Source of the DNA: Cyprinodon diabolis
Lineage: Eukaryota; Chordata; Actinopteri; Cyprinodontiformes; Cyprinodontidae
Length of the DNA stretch: 64,000 nucleotides
Assembly: GCA_030533445.1 (NCBI GenBank)
Contig: CM060064.1
Span: 44,114,787 to 44,178,786, forward strand
Direction: 5' to 3'
Shown: positions 11,933 through 24,500 of the stretch, in pieces
Numbering within the stretch: position 1 is the first letter of the stretch
Layout: each line of letters begins with the position of its first letter
Program-made: the position numbers and the translations under genes
Notes under the pieces: generated by a model
The model's database searches: none
What the model was told of the DNA's origin: nothing
What the model saw: only the letters and a program-made list of their open reading frames with translations

Positions 11933-12122
11933 TGGAAGCCCATTACCGCCACATAAAGGTAAAAATGTCAAATAGAACGTCATAATTATGAGATATTTGA
12001 CTTTCAAACTTTGTGACTCATAATAATTCACTTTGTAACTCGAAATTATGAATTTGAATCTCATAATTATGACTTTCTATTCTGCATTTTTTTTATTTTC
12101 ATGTGGCAGGAACAGGCTTCCA
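11933..12122. mobile_element. TIR element with ATTATGA-type core
   Basis: 190 bp bounded by inverted repeats TGGAAGCCC and GGCTTCCA, with inner TIR blocks CCGCCACA / TGTGGCAGG. The core is built from alternating CATAATTATGAG-like palindromic words. Same design as the larger element at 13852-14542. Confidence 0.65.
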
Positions 12123-13267
12123 TACTCAGTAGGTTGTTATCACCAAATTAATTCTAATTCCAACCCTAAGGTCATTCCTTTTTTTACCTGCAGAGTCAGT
12201 TAATCTATTTAATGTGTGATCAAAACATAATTTAAGTAGTTCTTCATCTATTGTAAAAAAAACAAAAAAAAAAAACAGAAAGAAATTTAATCGGCAGATA
12301 AGCTCATATCAAACAACCCCTCCCCAAAAAAATATCATATCGTGTCAGCTGAGTTGTTTTTAAACGCCACATTAATTCTGTGAGACGAAATAAAGCTTTA
12401 AAATGCTTTTTTTTTTAAGATGGTAGGCTGCAAATAAAGTAGATAAAAAGTACAAAGTAGGTTAACAGAAAGTGAAACTTGGGGTTTTAGACATGGCTGA
12501 AGTGGCTCTTATCAACAACAACCTCTAATAAGGGCTATTTAATGGTTGATCACATCAGAAGCGGCTGCAACAGATCTTGCTCCGCTATCAACATCAAGTC
12601 CAGCTTGTTCCAGAAATCCCATAAAATAATTTACAATCACACCTTATTTCCATTTTGGGATTAATAAAGTATTAATTAATTATATAAAGCAAATTCAAAA
12701 ATAAGTTGGACAAATATTGTATTTTGTTTATTAATAAAGAAAAAACAAAAAAGGCAAAAATATGAAGATAAACAGCAAAGAGCTTAGTTATATTGTTTTA
12801 AATAAGGGAAAGGGGTGGAAGGCATACATTCAGCTAATAGCACAAAAATATAGGAGAAAGTTATTGTGAAATCCATGTATTTAGCTCTGACTGAGCTGCT
12901 ATTTAGCTCAGTGGATTAGTAATTTCCCCTGAATAAGAAAGCCACTGTTGTGGTTTTCCACAATCTAACCATAGATGTTTCTGTCAGAGAACATATTTGG
13001 TTTATAGATACACTTCCGGAAAGCTCGTCATTGATCACGTGACTTCCTCCTGGGTGATTTTATTAAGGTCAGGCCACCATTCAGGTAGCTTTAGAAATCA
13101 AAAGGATTTAAATGAACATAAACGAAATAAAACAGAAAGTCTAAGCATGTTGGTAGGGGGGTTTCATTCAGTTTATCCCGTTTAAATGCCGCCTTGAAGC
13201 TTTAAACTTTTTTCCGGAACAGTGACGTCACTGTCTGGTCCTTGTGGGATTAATTTAAAGCAGAAAC
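12123..13267. other. Intergenic, nothing recognised
   Basis: AT-rich, with A- and T-runs near 12250 and 12405. No gene or clear element boundary. Confidence 0.55.
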
Positions 13268-13403
13268 TGTTTCTTTTTTTTTTTGTAACTCTCTTTTGTT
13301 TTCTTTTTCACTATTAATACGCTTGTAATGTATTAATTGATGTTTTGATATGGTTTTTGATACTGTTTGTCAATTTTGTTAATAAAGTTTTATTGAAAAA
13401 AAA
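13268..13403 (+). mobile_element. Very short 5'-truncated retrotransposon tail with 16-bp duplication
   Basis: 136 bp of LINE-like 3' UTR ending in AATAAAGTTTTATTG and a poly(A) run. It is flanked by the perfect 16-bp direct repeat AATTTAAAGCAGAAAC at 13252-13267 and 13404-13419. A long target duplication plus poly(A) is the mark of target-primed reverse transcription, as by L1/Tx1-type machinery. Confidence 0.85.
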
Positions 13404-13851
13404 AATTTAAAGCAGAAACAACCAGGATGCGGATACAGGGAAGAAACAGAAAGCGTTTGCTCACCATGTGAGAGTTTTAAAGGACAACATTGAAGAGACT
13501 TTAGGTAGAGGTTTGTATAAACTACACTTAATCACTCTGAACTCGATGTAACTTCATTATTATTTAACAGCTAAAGTAGTTATTGTTCATTTACGATGTA
13601 GCCAGGCTAGATAGTTTTATTTCTTTCGAGAATAAAGCCATAATTTTATGAGAATAAAAGCTTAATAAACCAGAATAAAGTCGTAAAAATACGAAAATAA
13701 AGTTGTTTATGACATTTTTTAAAAGGAGAACATTCTTCACTAAAAGGAGGAATGTTGAGCATCATGCGAAGTTATACTTTGGCATCACACCAACTTAGCA
13801 TGATATTACGGCTTAATTCTCGGACGAAAAAAAAAAACTCTAGCCTGGCCC

Positions 13852-14542
13852 TATGGAAGCCAGTTTCCGCCACTCTGTTAAAAAAGGAAAAGAAATTATC
13901 TCGAAATAATGAGATAATAACTAAATAATGAGATATTATCTCAAAATAAAGAGATAGTACGTCATTATAATGAGATACTATCATAGTATCTCATTATTTA
14001 GAGTTACTATTTCATTATTTAGAGTTACTATCTCATTATTTTGAGATAGTATCTCATTATTTAGAGTTACTATCTCATTATTTTGAGATACTCTCTCATT
14101 ATTTTGAGATAGTATCTCATTATTTAGAGTTGCTATTTCATTACAATGAGATAGTAATTCAAAATAATGAGATACTGTCTCATTATAATGAAATAGTATC
14201 TCAAAATAATGAGAGTATCTCATGATGAGATAGTAACTCATTATAGACTTTGATTGTACTTGTAATTCTTTACACACAAGTGTAAACAAAAAGAACATTT
14301 GTTAAGTACAGCTGTCTAGACTATTTAATTTTTTAAAGTGCAGCCTTGATAAGGTAAGCAGCAGTGATAAAAAAAAAAAAACATTGTGATGAAAAAAGTG
14401 ATGTAAACATATGACTGCATAGTTATTCCAACATTCAGTTTTGTTTGTTTTCTGTTTTTTTTTATAATGAGATACTGTCTCATTACAATGAGATCATTTA
14501 TTTTTATTTTTTTTGACAGAGTGGCGGAAACGGGCTTCCATA
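13852..14542. mobile_element. TIR element with a GAGATA/TATCTC repeat core
   Basis: 691 bp with near-perfect 27-bp terminal inverted repeats (TATGGAAGCC...CCGCCACTCTGT at 13852-13878, mirrored at 14516-14542). Most of the interior is degenerate repetition of words such as AATGAGATA and TATCTCATTATTT on both strands, plus unique sequence near 14240-14450. No transposase is present; long apparent frames in the core come from repetition. Confidence 0.8.
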
Positions 14543-15512
14543 TATGGCCTTAATACTCTGTGTTAAAGTAGTTATAAGGAAACAATTTGCTTTGTTTATC
14601 TATGAGACAAAGCAGAAGTGGAATTAAAATGGAAGACTGTAAAGAATTATTATACTTCGTTTAGGAAACTGGCGCCTTCAGGCTGGCTCTGAAAGTGTCC
14701 ACACAAAAGTGTCCACACAAAAACATATTTTTTTTTAATCTGGAGATATTTTGAGCTTGATGTGCTGTTTCTCTGTTAAGACCAAGGAACTTAGAAATAT
14801 TAAGAAGCTAAAAGAAGAAGTGAGGCCAAAGCTGTTGACTGAAACTCGCAGCAACGAGAAAACAGCAGAGCCTGGAAACAGGACCTGAGAGAAGCATCAG
14901 CCCTCCTCCAAAATAAACCTGCTGTTTGCAGAAACAGCTTCATAAATCAGCTCGGAAGAACTGCCGTATAGAGGTCAGTCAGGGGAGCGGGGATCTGGGG
15001 ATTAAATTGGCCAAATTTAATCAGATTTGTCAAATAATGGACTGTGGCATTGCTTAAGGAGTGTCTGAGCTGTGCAGCATGTATTTACAGAGGACATTTG
15101 TGGACAGAAACCTAGAAAAAAAACCTGCTAAACCATATTCTGCTCTAAGAAAAAAACTTTGACAGATTTAGAATATTTAGACAAATAAGCCAGTAATATG
15201 TCATCTTGAACATTCTGTGAAATATTGTGTTTTCCACTTTATGTTTAATCATTCTAGTAATTTTGAATCATTAAATGACCAGTTTGAAATAAATTCAGTT
15301 TGCATGAGGAAGTCTGTTTTCTTCTGAACTGTTTGCTGATATTTTCATGAAGCTTTTAAAAAAGTACATACATTATTTCATCAACTGTTTTTCTTATTGC
15401 AAAATGCTGCATCAGTATCGGTTGTAAAATGTTGAAAATAATGTAATATAATCATGAGAAGTTGCAGGGTTGAAGGACTTATTTTAATGAATTACTCTCC
15501 TTTTCTTCCTAG
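14543..15512. other. Upstream of dnase2; possible untranslated exon
   Basis: The dnase2 start codon directly follows a polypyrimidine tract and AG (TTTTCTTCCTAG), suggesting an intron in the 5' UTR. A candidate leader exon could end at about 14970, where AGAG is followed by GTCAGT. No TATA box or CpG island stands out. Confidence 0.35.
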
Positions 15513-18500
15513 ATGCATCTGATACTTCCCCTGCTGTTTTTATTTGCGCCACTAGGGGGCGACGCATCCCCAATCAGCTGCTACAACGACCAGGGTGAAG
15601 CTGTTGACTGGTAAATATTCTATTTTATGCCAAAATTCCAAGACTTTGAGGTAAAAAAAAAAAAAAAAAGTTGAAGACTCTGTTGAATGTCTGACTGCTC
15701 CTGCGTTAATCCTCTGTTGTCTTTTTCTGTTTAAATCAGGTTTTACCTCTACAAACTGCCTAAAGAGTGGGGACAAAAATATAAGCATGGGGGTGATACA
15801 TATTTATTGCTGGACAAAGGGAGTGAAGGATGGACTGAGGGGAAGGTGACGGTGAACGACACCACGGGAGCTTTGGGGCGGACGGTCGGACAGCTGTACC
15901 CGCAGGAAAAGGTTGGCTTCCTTTAGGTTTCCTTCATATCTGCAGCAGGTCAGGTGCTGATTCTAAAAATTACGAGATCCACTTCCTTTTCTTTAGAAAA
16001 TAACAACTACAATACTAGGTCAGCATTTTTCCAATAAAAACGGATTATAAAGCAGTTTTAACTTCCTTCATATTCATGTATTCAGGTTGCACCACGTGGA
16101 AATGGCTGCAGGCGGCAGGTACTGTAGCCTACCGCAGTTTCTCAAAAATCTCATAAAACAAATCTTATTAAAAGTGGGACCCAAAGACAGAAGCATAAAA
16201 AGTGGATGCAAGAAAATGAATAAATAAAAGGGATGTGGCAAAGACAAAAGAATAGTTTGGAATAAGTTTTTCTATGTAAGTAAGTATTTTGTTTTAGGAG
16301 CTGCAGCTGCTCAGATGCTTTGATCTCATGTTGCTTATAATTCTTCCCCTTTATTTCAATAAATGAAAGCTCTCTTTAAGTTTTGCTGAAGCTAAAAATA
16401 GACATATTTCCCCCAGGGAATTTACATCAGAGCTTACTGTTTGAAAAAAAAAAAAAAAATATGTTATTAAAAAAAAAAAGGTATAACATGATGCGCTGAA
16501 GCATATTCTCAGGCTTTTATGCTGTTTAATGACTAAATAACTATTACTCTGCTCTTTGTTTGTAAAATTAAAACTCTTTTTTTTTTTTTTTCAACGTGAC
16601 CCCTATGTAAGTTCTGTTGGGTTTCCTCTAACCCATATCAGAAAAACAAGTAATAACTTCTTAAAATGCAATTTAAGCAGGTAAATAAAATTATATATTA
16701 CAATAGAATAAGTATTTCTGCCTTTAAAAGAAAATATTTAGATTTTATTTTGGGGAAATTGTATAACAGAATTGCTTTTTTTTATTTTAAATGTAAATTA
16801 TCTTTTCTATTTTAAATAGGAAAAAATACACTTATTTTTTCATTGGTTTGAGAAGTTATATAAGACTAATAAACTAAAGTTATTGTTTGATTTCAAGAGC
16901 AAAATATGATAAATAAAATAATTAACAGTTTCCAAGACACATGAATTTCAGAGTTATAGCATATTTATATATAATAGAGTAGAAAAAGGTTCATTAGGAG
17001 TCACTAACACACTGCAAACTGCTCTGCTGTTGTGCAGGGAAACCAAAAATCAAAGAGATATTCTCTTGATCAGAGATTAATTTATGCCTTTTGAACGTCT
17101 TAATTAATAGATAAGTGTGGAGGGCGCCATATTCACACAAGGAGAAAAAGACAAATAGCTAAAATTAAAATGATCTCATTTTAATATCTTAAAGGATTTT
17201 ATGTTTTTGAATGTTTCCTTTTTAACAGTTTTTTCATCTGTTTATAAAATATTTTATTTTCTGTATTTTTTTTCAAATGTCAGTTTTACAAATTTCATTC
17301 TTTCAAAAATGCATTTTAAAGATCACATTCTTTTCATGCTAGTTAAGATTCTCAGTCATCCAGGTCATAGTCCTTCCAAAAAAAAGTAAAAAAAAAACCA
17401 ATCCACTTGGTTTCCAAGTTTGAAGGCAAGTCAAGGCAAGGCAAATTTATTTGTATAGCACAATTAAGTACAAAGACAATGCAAAGTGCTTTACATGATT
17501 AAAATATAGGAAAATAAAACAGAATCAAAGCAAGTAGGAAAAAAAATAAAATATATATAATGAAGACATTCATTTGAAGACATTTCTCTTCCCATCCAGG
17601 AAGCTTTTTCAATTAAAAATGTCAGAAATAACGTTGAGTTTGAGGGTTTATACAGTAGCTTAACAAAGCCTTGTTTTTTGTTTAGAAAACATGCAAACTA
17701 AACCTAACGAACGGGTCCACTCCTTCTGGAATGGGGGTAGTTTGGCCTCTTTGTTAGCCTGCAATACCCCATACCTGTAAAAGGGTTACGATGATCATGG
17801 GAAGGAATCAACTCTATCGCATCATTGCAGGTTTTTGAAAGCGGAAATCTGAGTCCACCCCCCTCTGTTTAAGGTTAGTAGATGGCTTCTTTCACACCCC
17901 TTTCAAACCACAGATGTTCTTTGTCCAAAATGTGATCATTCTGGTCCATAAAAGAATGTCCAGAGGTGGTTGCTCTTCTGTGTTGGGCCATGCGTCTGTG
18001 GAGAGGTTGTTTCCAATCCAGTGGATTGTTTTTTGTCTCTTTTGGAATCACGTTGGTTTTACATCTGAGGGCGGGGCTTCCTGTGGAGGAAGGAGCAAAG
18101 ATGCATTTCTATTGGTGTGCATGGATGTTAGCAACATCATTTTATTGGTCAATGCGGGCGTCGAGTGTTTGTATTGGGCTCGAGGTCAAGAGAATGGGAT
18201 CTGTTACATGGCATATGAAGAGAATGCAATAACTAAAGCTTAGTCTGAGAAGCAGAAAAATGTCAACATAAAATCTGAAAAAAATAAATTTGAAAAAAAT
18301 AAATAAAATAAAAATAAAACAATATGACAAAACTGAAAAATTACTCTCAAAGGTTTTTTTTTTTATTTAATTGTTTATCAAAGTAAGCATTAGTTTGTTT
18401 TTTTTTTAATTGACAAAAATGTTTTATTGTTGCAACAATAATTGAGCAAAATTCTCTCCATATGTGTTGTTTTTATTGCCTGTTTTTTGTCCCTTAGAGC

Positions 18501-21500
18501 CCACATAGCTTCGAATCAAATCCCAGTTTGTCTGTGTGCTGACAGAACATCAGACTGAACAGTTCATCGAAAGTTAGCTCCACATCCTGAGCTGCACAGA
18601 AATCTGGAGCAATCAAAGCCACTTAAAAGATAAGAAAGTCTGGCTGCCTGATAGGCAAACCTAAAGAAATGAGCTCAGAGATTTACTCAGTATTTCTTTT
18701 AAAGAAATATGTAGAAGTAATATTGAACCCTAAAGTGATTGCTTCATGTTCTTTTTGTTCACTCTGTAGTTTTCCATGTTGTATTTGAATCATCTTGATA
18801 ACGAAACTATAATAAATCTTTGTATCTTAGTGCTTAAATGATCTCCAAAATCAAATCTTTTAAACAGAAAATGTGAGGGACCTCTGTGTAGAATAGAACA
18901 AGATAATGTTTGATCTTCTTGTTCATAGATCGCTCCAAACCCTTTTTTTTTTTTATGTTTTCAGGCTTTTACTAAACATGGCATGAGCCTATTTTATACA
19001 GGTCTGCTTGCTGTTCTTTCTTGACATTATTCTCAAGATTAAAAATAAGTAGCTTATAAGGAGAAGTGAAAAAAGGGCTTTCGTGTTCACACCCAGCTGG
19101 TTGGTTCGTAATGTGGTTCTAAGCCGCCATGTAAGGTTCAGCATTTATTCGTTTCAGACTTTCCTGTTTGTCAGCTTCTCCTTTAAGGAGTTGATGCCGT
19201 GATGGGAACTGGTCAAACAGGGAAACCCTGACGTCTCTGTCCTGTCTCAAGTCTGACTCTAATACACCCTGCAGAGGAAACTAGCTCATAGTATCAGCAA
19301 TCACTTTGGTCATAATCTGTATCTCATGACAGTTGGTGAAGTGAGGAAAATAAATGAATATGGACACTGCTTTCGCTTCCTCACAAGCGCTCAGATTACT
19401 GCAGCGAAAGCCTCAGTGCATCTATATTCTTGTAACCAAACACCCAGTACATTTTGCATGGTAAAGTGACACTTTAATTGTTATATTAAACACCAATCCG
19501 AGCTAATTTTTTCCCACTCTGAATTAAGCCGCCTTCCCACTCAAAACGGGGTTGACCTGCTAACAATCAACTTTTGGCTCTTTATCCATTTCAAGATGCA
19601 TGACCACCGTCCCCCACTACTGCATGTCTGATGACGGCATCACGCTGGGTAAGCGTTGATAATGTCGACAGCCTGACGGAAATCAGGGAAGTAAATAATG
19701 GAGAGCAACATGGACGGGAGCCAGACCGTATTCTTTATTATTTCAGTCTTTTATCTGTCCGAATCCATCTCACCTGAGCTGCGCCATGTTTATCGGATGT
19801 AAAGAGAGTCGTTTCTGCTTGTTAAAACAGACGCGACTGGTGCAGTGTGTTGACGTCCGTACGTTGTGTCCAATAGTGTCCCAAAGCATGCCGATTTTAA
19901 CGCAGGTCAAATGCCAAGTCGTTGAAACTGGGTTACTGAGCTGTTCCCACTAAAATCCCGTTGTTTCTGGATTTAAACGGGTTTTTCGGCCCTGTGAAAG
20001 GGGTATTTATGTGAAATTAACGCTCTACTTCAGGTATCTCACTCCGGTTGTTGTAATAACTAAAAGAGTCAGTTTACTTTGACATTACAAAAAACAACCT
20101 CAAACAGAGGGGGTCGGACTCAGGGTTCAAAAACCTACAATGCAGCAATAGAGTCGGTTCCTTTCCGCTATAGTCGCTACCCCCACCTCCTTACAGGGGA
20201 ACAGAACTCCTCGCCTGTACAGCCAGACCGACAATGCCCTTTAACCAGTGTGCGAAATACCTGTCAATATTTGGGGGGGGTCCCCATCTCCCGATTGTTG
20301 CGCAATACCGATCTAAATTTTCTCAATATGCAGCAGGCTTATAAAATTGAAATGTCAAAGACAGCTTTAATGTCAATTCTTCAGATTCACCAGACATACA
20401 CGGACTCAAGAGGACGTTTCTCATTCACCAACAGTGAAACAGATAAATTGCACAGGCACAACAGATAAGATCAGTTCCTAATACTAAAATTTAAACATTC
20501 AATTTCACAATAAAATATCAAATGTGCAATAATATAAAATATACAATACTTATGCTAGTGCAAAAAGGCAGATGGTAATGGCAGCAGAAAAATTATTATT
20601 ATTATTACCAATTATGTAAGATATAACATTTGTAACAGTAACAGTGCAAAAGAACAGTAAATAAATATAGTATTAATAGTAGTGCAGGAGACAGTTTGTC
20701 CGGAGTGATTTTTTTTTTGAGGGGGGGTCAGCTTCCTGACAGCTTGGTGGATGAAGCTTTATGTGAATCTGGTGGAGCGGGCAAGAGCCTGAACTGACAG
20801 TCAGTCTATGGAAACACACACAGGCACAAAGACTGTCTGTCTATCTCTCTCTCTCTTTCATGCACGCACATGTCCTGCTTTAATCCAGCTTCTGATGAAT
20901 GGAACTGGGTCGAATTTGTCCAGAGGAGGTCCGTTGAGGCTAATTTGCATAGGCGAACAGGATTGGCTGGCTCCACTTGGCAAAAAAGAACATATTTGTG
21001 AATAAAGGTTTTGAATTTTAATACTGGACATGTTGAGCTTAAAAAACATTTTAGTCACCATTAGTGGCAAAAAAATATTTTATTTTTAATTTTGTTGACA
21101 CAATTTAAGACCCCCGTTAAATTTTGGTTTTGAGGCTTCCAGTGGGTCTCATGGGTTAATCAAAACAGCCAAACCCCCCCCCTATTTTGCACTCTGCCTT
21201 TAACGACCGCCCTTTTGGAGACATAGACTAGCATCGGTTATTGCAGGCTAATGAAGAACCCAAACGACTGCCCGTTCCTAAGGGGCGGCTTTGTCCGTTT
21301 GAATTTGCATGTTTTCTAAACCAAACCAAGGCTGTGTTTTTGGTCAACTCTATAAAGCCTCAAGCTCAATGCTGTTCTGACATTTTGAATGCGCAAAAAA
21401 ACGCAACTTTGAGCGGGGAGCAAACGAGCGAACATCCTCCCGAGCAGGGAGCAGGAAGTGCGCGGCTCCCTTCCTTTTACAAGATGTGTTCTTTACTTCT

Positions 21501-24500
21501 AACGATGATGTAACAAGATTCACTCATGAGACCAGAAATAGGTCCACAGATCCGCATCTTCTGCTAAACACAAAAAGTAGACATTCCTATATCCGTTTTT
21601 TAATTTATGATTGAATGTTGAGATCCCGTCCACCGGCAGAGTCCATCATGAACTGGGTCAAATTTTTCCTTTACGTCTGAGGGAATTAAAATATTTATTT
21701 ATTTGTGTTTAGTCCTTATTTGTGAAAAAGCTGTGTCAAAATCAGTCTGTTGTTTAAATAAAATATTCTTTCTACAGAATTCAGAGCTAGCGTACATCCT
21801 TTACAATGACCAGAAACCTGTTGGGCAGTTTGGTGACCGATGGACTGAAAGCAGCGGAAACGGAAGAGGGCACACCAAAGGTCAGGTTCCTCTGTGTCGG
21901 TAGCCATGTTTACGAGCATCGGATCAAAATGTGTTTAGATCAAAAAAGAAAAAGTATTCGAGTTGCACCGTTTATGTGGACAAAAATTATTCGAATAAAA
22001 AGGTGAATCAGACTGAAAATGAGATGTAAACATGCTGATCAAAATAGTCTAAAAAGCTCTTAGCGGCCAAAAGCGGAAGTATTCAAGTCAGCCTGCCGGA
22101 TTAAAATAAAGCCAATAAAATTTTCAGTTTGGATCAATCATTTTATTCGGATCCTGCTGAATCGAATCAAAAGATCCTGTCTGACATGTTTACATGACAC
22201 CTTTTTAGTCCAATCAGATTTTCTCCAAAATGGGCCATCTCCTCCTGATCTTTAATGATCTTTTAAAAATGACTCCCAAATAGGATGCTCCCCTCTGAGG
22301 ATCTCATCCGATGTTTAACCTGTTTCATGCAATGGATGGGTTTTCAGAAAACAATGATTTCGGTTGGTGTTAACCCTTGGATCCTCTCCACCCTTCAGGC
22401 ATGGTTCTGCTGGATAAGAATCAGGGCTTCTGGTTGGTCCACAGCACCCCTCACTTCCCCCCTGAGCAACGGGAAGGAGTGTTTTATTACCCAGTTAGCG
22501 GAGTGAACAACGGCCAGAACTTCATCTGCGTGACCTACCCGCTGAAACGTTTCCAGACAATCGGTAAGGCTGGGGGCCTTGATGCTATCTGTGTCATCTA
22601 GATACACTGCATCTTTATATCTTTGCAGAGAGAGCCAAGGTTTATTATTTTATCCAGCTTATTATACTCATACACATGTATAAAATGAATGAGCAGATAT
22701 ACTAAAAAAACAACATCATAGAAATTATGCTATTTATATTTTTTGCACAACTAGCATCAGAAAATAACCGGCACCTAAAGAAAAGTTGTTCCAGAAACAG
22801 AAGTTCACAATGTTTGAATGAATTAAAGCGACAGACAATTTGTCAGGGTTTGGGTTTTGAGGACGCAAATGCAGAGATAGGCAGGCAGAGGTGAGTTCTT
22901 GCAGTTTTAATGTAGTGATCACCGGTAACAGAGGCAGAAATTCAAAAATCCAACTTAAAATGTTAAACAACCAGAACCATGGAGACATGGAACCAGCACT
23001 GAGGAACTGCACAAAGGAGAATATATATGGGGGACTGAACAAAGAGTGGACTAACAAGCTGATTGGGAGCAGGTGTGAACAGAGGAGTCTAGAAAGGAGC
23101 TAGGGAAAAGGAGACTAACACAAGAGGGTAACAGAGGGCAACAAATAAAAACCCAAAAGCTCAAATATATCCAAAAAAACACAACAAAATAGGAATTAAA
23201 CCAATAAAACTAGAAAACATGGAGCAAAGTAAAACTGAAACCTTATAAAAAGACTTAACAAAACCAGGAACGTGACACAATTCATCAGCCGGCTTATTTT
23301 TTTAAGGCCTTAGCGTTGTTATTCTTGTATCGGCTGAAATGAACATTTATTCCAGCATTGCGTCTCTCTCCATCTGCTATCCATTGTTAATACGTATGTT
23401 TGCTTTGTTAAATGTTTCTTTGTTGTTTTAAGTGCTCGGTCACCTTATTTATCTATTCAGAAAAGACCAAAAACCATTTGACTATAAGGTTATATTCAAC
23501 AAGTGCCCATCCTAATAGTGCTGGAATTCTATTTAGGCTTTTTTAAGCCTAAATAGAATTCTAGCACCAGGTGCAATGAGCAGATATAAACAGATGTGGC
23601 AACATCTACTGGCATAAAGCCTTATGGTGGCAATACGCAGCGAGTATATAAAGCCCGACCATCTTGCAATGTCTCGAGATGCGCCCAGAATAGAACCCGG
23701 AACCTTCTTGCTGCATGGCGGCAGTGCTTCCCACTGCTCCACTGAGCAGCCCTGAATGTTAAAACCCAATATCTGTAGATATATTTAAAAAAAAGAACTG
23801 GTTTCATTCTCTTTCTTTATCAGATCTCTAATATTTTAATGTGTATTTTAATAAAGAAAATAAACCTTTCTTCCAAAAAGAAAACTCCCTGGTTGAAGTA
23901 GATAGAAAAAGCAGCCAATGCCAGAAAAAACAGAAAAAAATCTTTCTTCCAGCTTGAATAAAATGATAACGCATCTCCTTTCTGAGGTGTATCGCCTGGA
24001 AGCTGCTGCTTTTTGTAAAGGATTTATTGCGTTATTGTCGCCCACTGTTTACCAGTCCGTTCAGGTAAAAGACACAACAATCCGTGTAAACAGGTGTCGT
24101 CTCCGTGTCACCCGGACACCACAGCGTGCTGGCCGACTGAGCCGTTGGCTCCGTTGCTATGGCAGAGCCGGGGATAATGTAATTAGACGGAGGTGTGTAA
24201 CCATAGAGATGGAGGCCCTCACGCTGCGGCGGGGATTCGTTTCATCATGTCCTCGTCTCTCCAGCTGAGATGTACTGGGTGTCTGGGGAAAAGGTGGACA
24301 CACAGGCGGAGAGCATCTGGTCAAAGGAGGGATCGCAGGCTTGCTACCTTTTGTTTTATCACCACCTGCAGCATTAAATTTCCAATGAAATAAAGAGAAA
24401 CAGGTTTTCTGCTCTTGTTGTTTGCTTTGTAATCATCTCATGTAGACTACCTCTAATTAAAAGCTGTTAAACTGACAGAACTTCTGCTAACAAAATGAAT

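Noticed and set aside
13981..14298. Minus-strand frame rich in NNEIV/LNNEIL repeats
   Set aside because: Translation of the GAGATA/TATCTC repeat core of a transposon-like element, not a protein gene.
23918..24393. Open frames of 116 and 66 codons in dnase2 intron 4
   Set aside because: No recognised domain, no splice sites in phase with dnase2, and no codon pattern distinguishing them from CpG-rich non-coding DNA. Kept only as a possible regulatory patch.
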